A DNA stretch of 64,000 bases, taken from Histoplasma ohiense. Its lineage: Eukaryota > Ascomycota > Eurotiomycetes > Onygenales > Ajellomycetaceae. A program made the position numbers and the translations under genes. The notes beneath the pieces were generated by a model. It saw only the letters and a list, made by a program, of their open reading frames with translations, was not told the origin of the DNA and made no database searches. Numbering within the stretch: the stretch's first letter is position 1; every line of letters begins with the position of its first letter. Shown here piece after piece: positions 36,509 to 45,175 of the stretch. The stretch is from positions 1,922,001 to 1,986,000 of the forward strand of contig JAEVHH010000001.1 of assembly GCA_017607445.1 (NCBI GenBank), given 5' to 3'.

Positions 36509-37589
36509 GGTGACTGAATGACGATTTTATATCCAGCGACGAGGAAATGTCGAGATTAGCTGTATGGTAGAGAAATTTTGATTATCAGCTGGTTCGTGAT
36601 GAAAGCCCTGAATGGAAGAAGTTTTCTCTGTCCGTCAGTCGCAATTGAATTGAAACCATTGAACCGAGCAAGGAGAAAGCCGGATAATGATACGCACCTT
36701 AGATGCAGCAGAATGTGGAGCAGGGGGAATAATAACAGAGAATGTGAGCAACAGTTGAAGTCGGAAAACTGAAGGGAAAAGCTTCAAGCAATATGGATCC
36801 GCGGCAGAAACCGGTAGGCGGGGCAGGTATGGGAACGACATAATAGGGGAGTTCTTGGCACTTGCCCCGCCATCGAGAATGCTGGTGGAACAGCTTCTAC
36901 AGACTCATACGGGCTCAAGAAGCACTCACTATATTGTGGCCACATTATTTACTTAACAGGATTAGAAAAATGGCAAATTGAAAAAGAAAATAAAGCTTCA
37001 TAAGTTCCATAAATAGCTACAAACTTGAACTATGGACGAAGAGATCGCTAACACAAACAAAGAATAGACTAAAATACAGCAAGACAGCATGATACATTTT
37101 TGGCCTGAAATCTCACTAAATGGAATCATTATGTAGAATATTGAAAATAGGCATCAAGGCATCAAGAATCAAATAGAGTATAAAACAGCAAAAGGGATAA
37201 CATAGAAGAAATACTTCACTCACAATAATCAGTAACAAATAAAACATTAGCTCGTGTTGAGGCTGCGGTATTCAGGGATCTGTCGATTTTGATACCGATT
37301 TCAATAACCAGAAAAAAGAAGACTACCAAGATAAATAACCATTGCAAACATGGGTCATTTTGCACAATAACCAATCCAGGGTGAAAGCGGACAACCATAA
37401 TAATATAACACGATGCACACATCCATAGTCCTAAATACTGAGCCGGCACATCCTGTTCCAAACCTAGCATATCCTTACCAAATACCATAGAAACTCCAAA
37501 AAAGAAATCAAAAAGGGAGAAAAGTTCAACATGTTCAGGCAAAGGAGGGTGAAAAGCAAGGAAAAATTGCACCACAATTTTGGCCGATT
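36509..37589. other. Intergenic, no gene seen
   Basis: TPI promoter region and the 3' flank of the His-rich protein gene. AT-rich; no supported gene. Confidence 0.55.
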
Positions 37590-39989
37590 TCAGCGGCGAT
37601 ACGTCGCATAGTGGATTTGTCGTGGTTCCTCCATCTGAGGATGATGACGAGAAGCCATGCGTTCACTGTCAATTGGCCCAAAACCCATGGGAGCGGGGTT
37701 AGCTCTCTCACGACCGAAGGGGTCCGGGTCGTTGAATGCATCGTCAACTAATTTATCCTGATGTTGGTGATATGGCGGACCACTCCCATCCATTTGGTTA
37801 AGATCCGCCATCCTTGCATATTTATCAAAACGGTCCTCTCGTGGCAATGGAGTAGTGTGATGATCTGCAGTGACCTTAGGTTGAGCGTGGTGTGTGTGCA
37901 CTTGAACGCCCTGGTCCCAGCGTCGACGATGGCTCTCCTGTTCCCGTCGACGCTTATCGCGCACGTAATCGCCTAACGACCGTTCTCGTTCATGCTTGGC
38001 ACGCTCCCAGTTTTTGTCATGGCCGATGTCGTACCGGATATGGGTATTGGCGTATCTCGTTGGAGGTGGAAGTGTATGTGTACTGTGGGGGGAAGGAGGA
38101 ACCCCATGACGGTCTCGTCGGTTATTGGATGTTGGGTGTGCCCGCGGCGAAACTACAAGATGTGACACAGGCGCCGAGTGAAGGCGGCGATCATGTCTTC
38201 GTTTAAACATACTGTTTTCTGGGTAAATATCCACTTCTCCATACGGATAATGCGCTTGTTCAGGACGGTGATGCTCGTTATACCGTAAATACCTGTTTTC
38301 AGGGCGGTGGTGCAACCGGTAGAGAGGATCAGTGCGGTGACCCCTGGAGGCGGTGCGCTGCAGTCTTCCAACGACTTCGCTTTGAGGCACATACTTATCG
38401 TGTTCATCGAATAACGAATCATCTGTAGTTACTGAACTCGCATCTTCGAACTCGTCAAAAAGCACAGACTCATTGTCATCAATGCTGCTGTCCCCATCTC
38501 GAAAGTCTCCATGTCCCATGGCCTCATGTGGAAGTGTCTTACTCGCATGTAGAATTTTAGGTGAGCTTGGTTTGGTGCGACGCTGTTTTCGATATCCTTG
38601 CACAAAATTCGGAAGACGTTGTGGCTGCGGCACTGATGATCGCTGTCGCGGATTATCGTTCGGGTCGAGAATAGGTGGGTGTGGAGGTGGAGGTAATTTA
38701 TTGGGTTCAAATTCCGAGCCATTATTTATTATTTGAACATCAATGGGTGATGGCCGTTGACTGCCTTGGCCATGGTGGCTATGTAGGCCGTGTTGGGTAT
38801 GCTGGACAGGTTGAGCGTGACCTCTTGGGCCGTGTTGACCCTCCTGACCATGTGGGCCGTGCTGGCCGTGCTGATGGGGTTGATTTGGTTGACCTGGTTG
38901 GGAGTGGTGGTGGACTTGGGGATGCTGGACAGGGTGAGCTGGTGGAGCGTGGTGAGCTGGTGGAGCGTGGTGAGCTGGTGGAGCGTGGTGAGCTGGTGGA
39001 GCGTGGTGAGCAAATTGTGCATGTTGCACATGTTGAGGATGAGGTTGCATTCGCGGCGGCTCTTCCCGCTGAGGCGTACCGTGTTGCTCTCCATAGGGAG
39101 TCCCCGTACCCATTGGCAGGTTGGTGTGGATAGGGGTCGCATTCTGGCGCTGGACAGCAGCACCCATCCTGCCAGGGTGCTGATAATCTGGCTGTTCAAA
39201 TTTAGCATGGTGCAGTGGTTGACCACGCGCTTCGGGTGGTGAAAATCTTTGTTCTTCATTCTGATTCTTCGCTTTAGCTGCGGAACTGAGAGTTCCAACT
39301 TCAGTATGAGAAGGCAGCACGATACCAGGGCGTACTTGTCTCATAAGGATTAACTTGAGAGATGACGTAACATATTCTGTGGTGAAGTTGCGACGATTGA
39401 CAACTTTTATCTCGGCTTGAATGTGAGCACAACTCCATTCAAATCGATTATCCCCATCGCACTTTTTCCGGTCCTGGATCAATGCGTCAATTTGTTTCCG
39501 CTTCCCGCTCCCCAAACGGTCGTACTTATCAGCCACGCTTTTGCCTTTACGTTTCAATACCATCTTGGCCAATTCGTTTTGAGGGAGAGGCATCCTTTCT
39601 CGAGTAACTTCATCCCAGGTCGATATCACCTCTGAGGTGTCTGGACGCGCTCGGCATAAAGTCCATCCTTCGTAACTTGTTCGGACGGCGGGGAAAATCT
39701 CATTGGTTTTAGAAAGCGGGGCACAGTTGAGTGCTTCTCGCATCGTGCCCAATGTAGCTGGGTCCAGAGTGAGATTATTCAATTGGCTAGCCATGGTGTC
39801 AAGTTCATGGTTTGTATTCATCGGGAACACTGAGGCTTGATGATGATCTCTGGCTCTCAGCGGTTGGCCTGTGTTTGCGGCGCCAGTGTGGGAAGCCTCA
39901 ATTTGGCTGTGGGGGAAATAATGCGGTGGTATATGCTGCGGTGGGACTGGCGGCCGTGAGGCACCCACAATAGTGCTGTTGGCACTCAT
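37590..39989 (-). CDS. Large His/Pro-rich protein, function unknown
   Basis: Open frame with first ATG at 39989, giving 799 residues; the frame remains open upstream without an ATG, so a 5' exon is possible. I do not recognise the family. Residues about 90-230 look like an ordered core: WTLCRARPDTSEVISTWDEV, PLPQNELAKMVLKRKGKSVADKYDRLGSGKRKQIDALI, and WSCAHIQAEIKVVNRRN. After that the protein is disordered. A His/Ala/Pro tandem (HHAPPA units) and Gln/His/Gly-rich stretch lie at about 320-410, and the second half is rich in Arg, His and Asp with an acidic patch (DDNESVLFDEFEDASS). Basic clusters (KRKGK, RKQRRTK, KRRREQESHRRR) suggest a nuclear or nucleic-acid-associated protein, which is inference. 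Confidence 0.7.
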   Translation of the reverse strand: MSANSTIVGASRPPVPPQHIPPHYFPHSQIEASHTGAANTGQPLRARDHHQASVFPMNTNHELDTMASQLNNLTLDPATLGTMREALNCAPLSKTNEIFPAVRTSYEGWTLCRARPDTSEVISTWDEVTRERMPLPQNELAKMVLKRKGKSVADKYDRLGSGKRKQIDALIQDRKKCDGDNRFEWSCAHIQAEIKVVNRRNFTTEYVTSSLKLILMRQVRPGIVLPSHTEVGTLSSAAKAKNQNEEQRFSPPEARGQPLHHAKFEQPDYQHPGRMGAAVQRQNATPIHTNLPMGTGTPYGEQHGTPQREEPPRMQPHPQHVQHAQFAHHAPPAHHAPPAHHAPPAHHAPPAHPVQHPQVHHHSQPGQPNQPHQHGQHGPHGQEGQHGPRGHAQPVQHTQHGLHSHHGQGSQRPSPIDVQIINNGSEFEPNKLPPPPHPPILDPNDNPRQRSSVPQPQRLPNFVQGYRKQRRTKPSSPKILHASKTLPHEAMGHGDFRDGDSSIDDNESVLFDEFEDASSVTTDDSLFDEHDKYVPQSEVVGRLQRTASRGHRTDPLYRLHHRPENRYLRYNEHHRPEQAHYPYGEVDIYPENSMFKRRHDRRLHSAPVSHLVVSPRAHPTSNNRRDRHGVPPSPHSTHTLPPPTRYANTHIRYDIGHDKNWERAKHERERSLGDYVRDKRRREQESHRRRWDQGVQVHTHHAQPKVTADHHTTPLPREDRFDKYARMADLNQMDGSGPPYHQHQDKLVDDAFNDPDPFGRERANPAPMGFGPIDSERMASRHHPQMEEPRQIHYATYRR
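38932..39010 (-). repeat. 18-bp tandem repeat encoding HHAPPA
   Basis: About four near-identical 18-bp units on the plus strand (GTGAGCTGGTGGAGCGTG) encode repeated His-His-Ala-Pro-Pro-Ala on the minus strand within the His-rich gene. The identity of the units at DNA level indicates recent expansion or homogenisation. Confidence 0.85.
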
Positions 39990-41844
39990 GGCTGCTGTTG
40001 GACAGGTTAGAAATGTCCTCGAGATAGGCGCAGTCGACAATTGGCTGTCAAGAGAGATCGAGCCCACTAGGGATCAGATCATTCTGACATAGATGGCCTA
40101 AGAAGAGGGAGATGAAGAAAAAGACAAATTTTCAATTGGAGGAGTATCAACAAAAGGCAATCACACCTTTAATATCCAAATGTCCAGAGGACTGCAATTC
40201 ATATATTTCTATTCCCAAGAGGTTGGATGGACACTCCGGAAGCCAAGAGGAGAGGTGATTTCTACACTATGCACAAGGCAAAGGCAAAAATATGCAGGTA
40301 GCAGAAGTAGGAACTCTTGAGAGTTGAAATTCAAAAGTGAGGCAAGGTGGGCTGTGGGGATATTGCGGCATTCAATTGTTTTTGTATTGTCAACACAATC
40401 AAATTCACTGTCGTAAGCGTCATATATTCCAGCAGGGATGTCAGGATTCCGACCAAGTTTGCCTGACCGAGTTTTTTTCACCCTGATCTTAGGGTATAAA
40501 CGATGGTTGCCTTACGGGACGCATAACTTAGTCGTCCCATGCAGCCAAGGACAGCGCCCCGCTGCTGAAGCTGCAAACTGAACGAGAAATGACACGACAA
40601 GGTCTTCCGCGATTGGTTGGGTGGCTGCCACAATGCAGGCCTCTCATGCAAGGGAGCGCCTTGCTGGTGTTCAGAGTGGTCAAAGAGAGAAAGAACCAAG
40701 CGTGAAATTCGAGAACCCCCACTCCACTACCCCTCCGATCGGTTATTACCTCCAGTAGAATGATAAGTTTTGAGGAAAGGCGGCTGAAACTTGTCCATCC
40801 GAAGCCGTCTAATGCGTATCTCCGGTTTTCCCTGCTGTCGAGATATTCCACTGGATATGCCCAAGCAATATCATTGCTGCTGCTCCGAAAAATTCTTTTG
40901 GTCAAAAGATGCAAGACATCCTAGTAGATCTCGGCTCCAGATTTCACAAGTGACCCCCGCAATTGCTGGACGCAAGCCACAATGGAGGGAATTTTTTGCA
41001 GGAATGGCGGCGCCCTCCATCATCCTATTATTCTCGATACTTAGGTGGGAGTCATTTGATAGACGGACATCAAACCCCCAATCACTTCCTTAACGGTCAA
41101 GTTACAAAGTCAATCAAGATTTTGAAGGTTGACACAAGACATTGTTAGAGCCGCACACTAACCTCATTAGGAATAGCTCTAAGGATCCACGGATCCAAAG
41201 GCGGGCCCACCTGCTCCCGCCAATCAGAGTTGGATAAATACATTATTATGCCTTCGAAGACAAGCCCAATTGTACCCAAACATCAAGAGGCTCAGATATT
41301 GTTTACTCTTGAGGGGTATATATGTGCACATATTGTTCTACTGCCTTTCCAAAGAACTACCTGTTTCACTGTGTTTTACTCTGTGTCTCCAAAAGCAATA
41401 GCAGATAATACCATGCAGACAGTTTTTGACGAGAGGGTGGATAGTTTCATACATTGAACAAACATGGCTGAGAAAATATTGCCATAAACAGTTCTTCTTC
41501 AAAGATTCAACAAAATTTGACTCTCTCTTTCTTATTTTTTTTTTTTACCTCTTCTGGATGTCTATGGCTTTTCAGTCCATTCTTTTCCTTTGTCACACCA
41601 AAATCTCTTCCACAGCGGCTAATAGGCCAATATTTGATCTACCCATAAGGTAAATATTCAAAAGTACAGCTCAGCGGACCCTTGACCTTGTCCTACCATC
41701 TTCATTCATAACAGGCACCTGACTCCTGGAGGGACTGATAAATCTGCTATCCTTCCACAACTGGCATTGCTATGGAGTTGGTAATAAATCCACTTGTATT
41801 GTATATGATCTTGACGGAAGGAAAGCAACATTTCCGCCGGCACA
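39990..41844. other. Gene-poor spacer
   Basis: Upstream of the His-rich protein gene. No supported gene; open frames are short and overlap. The right end is the target sequence of the SINE-like insertion. Confidence 0.5.
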
Positions 41845-42335
41845 AAGAATGCCCCCAGCAGGTAGGTGGATGGCGTAGTGGTAAGCGCTGTTCATGGAAT
41901 GCTTTCTCAAGTAGGCACTTGGTGTTGAGGCCACCACTGCTGAGACAAGAAGGTAGTGGGTTTGAATCCCATCTTCTTCAAAAGGATATTATCACATCTT
42001 GGTGGATATTGAGGGTACTCTTTCTTCTCTCATTTCTATTATAACTGCCACTGCAGGGTGGAGCAAAGTCTAGATGAATTCAGTATAGTGTGGGATTCTA
42101 AGGTGTTGTGATCCTTACATATCTAGTTCAATTGACAAGGGACTGCTTAGTATTGCATGAGCAATTGTGGGGCAAGGCCCCCATTGAGGGCTAGATCCAG
42201 AATGGTATAATGACTCAGTTATGAAAAGGGAAATGTAACTACTCCGTAGAGAGTAGCTGAACATAAGAGTAGACTAGTGAGGTGAAGACTGTCAGAGTCT
42301 CAGAAAAAAAAAAAAAAAAAAAGAATGCCCCCAGC
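41845..42335 (+). mobile_element. tRNA-derived SINE insertion with target-site duplication
   Basis: The 15-bp sequence AAGAATGCCCCCAGC occurs at 41845-41859 and again at 42321-42335. Between the copies lies a 461-bp element. Its head has a pol III A box TGGCGTAGTGG (41871-41881) and a B box GGTTTGAATCC (41959-41969, one C-to-T change from consensus). Its 3' end is a 17-A tail (42304-42320) directly abutting the second duplication. This is the structure of a tRNA-derived SINE mobilised by a LINE enzyme through target-primed reverse transcription. The A-to-B spacing (about 88 nt) exceeds a normal tRNA gene, so it is not a plain tRNA. No ORF inside is meaningful. Confidence 0.85.
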
Positions 42336-42416
42336 GAAAACCTTAAAAAAAATGCGCTCTGGAGTTCACGAGATGGGCTCTTATCAGATAACAAGCTCCG
42401 ATAGGTACAAGTCTCC
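42336..42416. other. Spacer between SINE and foldback element
   Basis: Continues the pre-insertion target sequence after the second copy of the target duplication. Confidence 0.5.
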
Positions 42417-42648
42417 GGCAATAAGTTTGAAACCCCCCCTGTGATGCCAAGATATCACTAACCCAAACCCAGTTATGTTAGAATGCTGCTTTTACCCTAC
42501 AATTTACCCCTTTTTCACATCTGCCCACTTTATTGAGCAATATACAAAATATTAGTTAGTGATGATGAAAAGCAGCAATAGAAATATTAACGTTATGTGG
42601 TTAGTGCAATCTCAGCGACTGGGGGGGCGGGGTTTCAAACTTAATGCC
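42417..42648. mobile_element. Foldback/MITE-like inverted-repeat element
   Basis: The left end GGCAATAAGTTTGAAACCCC and the right end, read on the other strand, GGCATTAAGTTTGAAACCCC match at 19 of 20 positions. Imperfect complementarity continues inward: CACTAACC and GCTGCTTTT appear at similar distances from both ends, so arms of about 80 nt could pair around a short centre. The element is 232 bp, non-coding and AT-rich inside. I could not see a clear target-site duplication, so the transposon superfamily cannot be named. Confidence 0.65.
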
Positions 42649-45175
42649 CCCCACTGTAGTCATATTAGCGCGTAAAAATGAACCATGAAACGGATACTTC
42701 AAGTCAGAATGCGGTTACCTAGTTCCGTTACGGCTTGTGTGGGTGGGGCTAAGAAGCTTCTCGGTGGAAGTGGAAGCGGCACGAGAGGAAATTAATCAAC
42801 CTAGCCGGTTAAATGGTCGACACTTGCATGAACCAGGTAGCGTTGTTTTGTAGGTGTGGAGATACATGGAGACATGTGTGCTGGGGAAGATTTGACGAGG
42901 ATAAAGTTGACTAGGGGTTAGTGAGCCGTGGAGCCCCGGTGCGGATTGAGCCTCATCGGGAGTTTACTTCAACATGAAGAGCGCGAGGCTACACAACGTC
43001 CAGATCCAACATTTTGCATTTTGGCATCCAGAACACTCCCATCCTTCGCGAGGTTGACTCGTGATCTACCACCCTACGGAATGTAAACTACAAACCCGAG
43101 AATTTTTGTGCTTCTCAATGAGCAAGGCTGAACAATGGGGGCGGAGGAGTTTGACACATCAATATTTTATGTTTCGCACAATTTTCTAGAACACAGAGGA
43201 AGTTTTGAATGGCCGTCTCATATCTCTAATAGCTGGCTTGGCCAGTGAGCTTGTTGCTGAGGTTCATGCACCATCAGGTTTTAAAGACACTTGGGAGGAA
43301 GGGGAAGAACTGGCAGCGTATGGGTCGAGTGATTGGTCCTGGGCAATGCAGCCTTCCTCTTGCTTCGAAGCGATAGTGAAAATTTTCAGGAATTTGATTA
43401 CTTCACCTCATTTCCCAATGAGGTGATTTCCAGTCGGGTTGTTGTTCGCAAATGAGGTGGTGGCATCGATGGAATCCGGTTATGACTGGGTTCAGGATGC
43501 AACTGGCTACATTGTTCTCACATAAGAGTTGAAGACCAATTGGTCGTATAGTTACAAAGAAGGCACGCAACAAAACTCCAAACGGCAAGTGGTCGATCAA
43601 CATAGAATCTATCCGCGGATTTCGGAATTGATATTTTTGGTGGCTCGGCCGTTTGGGATATAGTACGCAAAATAGGACATACCATTCAAAATGCATTGGG
43701 GTTGAAGCCTTCCGGGGTATCATCGCATTTTGCTTTAACCTTTTGTCATAAAAAAGCAAAGCCATGCCCAAGGATTCGAGGGTGCCACAGCCTTGCCCCG
43801 CCTACCCTAATAGTCTTTGATCGCAATGCATGTCAAAATGATCGGATCTCACATAATATGAATTCCCTCAGGCTGTTAAAAACTCGTAATTTAATTGCCA
43901 TGGTATAGATGTGGAGTGGCGCAGATGATACCAGCCTGGAGATTTTTACAACTGCGGGATTTTCGACTTGTCGGCTTGTTGCCTCACTTTTAAAAAGAGG
44001 GTTTTCGTTTCCTCGTTCTTTGTTCCTCGTGATCTCCAGAAACCCAGGATTCATGCGGTAGTAAATGTGGTGAATATGTTCATATTCCCTTTCACTCATC
44101 TTACAAATCGGCTTTCTTGGCTGATGTTTGGAGAGCACTCGGTGAAGTGACCGAGATAGAGACAAATTATCTAGCGCATCGACAAACATTAAGACAGCCA
44201 CTGCAGTCCCGTTTGGAAGTTGGGCATACCTAAGGTCTCAGAGAGATAATATGGAGGCGTTGGAACTATCAAGTAGGATCGTACTGACAAATCTGATGAT
44301 CGGCATCAACGCTCGATTCAGCCGAGATGCACATATGCCTGGCGATTTTATTAAGCGGCAAGGATGATGTTAGAAAAACCAACCCAGGTAAACAGGCATA
44401 TCCTACCTGGTTGCTACTGGGATGAGCGCCATGACACAGCATAGATGCATTACGCTGTAGAGGAAGTTCTCAGCAATCTGAGAAGATATATATGACGCAA
44501 CTTATAATAAGTATCGATATCCAGGCAGAAAGTTCCAGGAGGCGAATCAAACACTCCGCCATTAAGAAACCAGGATGGAGAGATTTTTGTCAAGCAAAAT
44601 GAATTTGCCTGTCATTAATATGGAATTTGGAAAGTAGGTATTTGTCAAGAGGAGTGAACATTTTGTACGGAGGAGGCATGGTGGAAAAGCGGTGTAGGGA
44701 GAGGACATAACTGGTATTGTCATCCTCGACTTACCATTCTCATGGTCAGGGTCAGTCGTGCAACAAATTGGGTTCCAAGGTTCTATTCCGGATTGTGAAG
44801 AGAGACAGAGGAAGGAGTAATAGACGTTCGTGAGGCTCAAGTATAGCGATTACTAATGCGGTTTCCGTAACTAATTAGTTAGCTGTTGGAGGTCCTACAC
44901 AAAGCCTGTTGGAGCTACTACACAAGCCCTATCCCACGTGACCCACACATACATATATTAGTTGCCACTAGATAGATAAACAACCAACTAAGAGCAACCC
45001 TCTCACAAAGCCTTACCCTACGTGACCCACACACAACACACTAGCTGCTATCAACCCCTCTTACAATACCAACCAGCATATGCTCTTCTTTAGCTAACAA
45101 CCTCGCTAGTATCCTCTGGAGATCTTCTGCACATCTTCATTACTTTACCTATTACGCTGAATATCTCTACCTATA
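42649..45175. other. Gene-poor spacer
   Basis: No intact gene. Open frames at 43205-43426 (+), 43403-43771 (-) and 43833-44201 (-) show no domain I recognise and may be relics. The right end is the promoter of the nuclease-kinase fusion gene. Confidence 0.5.
44921..45035 (+). promoter_or_regulatory. Duplicated ACGTGACCC element upstream of the fusion gene
   Basis: Two copies of an approximately 29-bp sequence, at 44921-44949 and 45004-45032, share the core ACGTGACCCACACA and flank a short AT-rich segment. They lie about 145-255 bp upstream of the ATG at 45176. The first copy contains a CACGTG E-box palindrome; the second is changed to TACGTG. Confidence 0.6.

Noticed and set aside
41860..41975. 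tRNA gene
   Set aside because: A and B boxes are present, but they are about 88 nt apart, no acceptor-stem pairing is evident, and the unit ends in a poly-A tail with a target duplication, which fits a SINE better.
42417..42648. Rho-independent-type terminator or simple attenuator hairpin
   Set aside because: The inverted repeat is too long and widely spaced, and the organism is a eukaryote; a foldback element explains it better.
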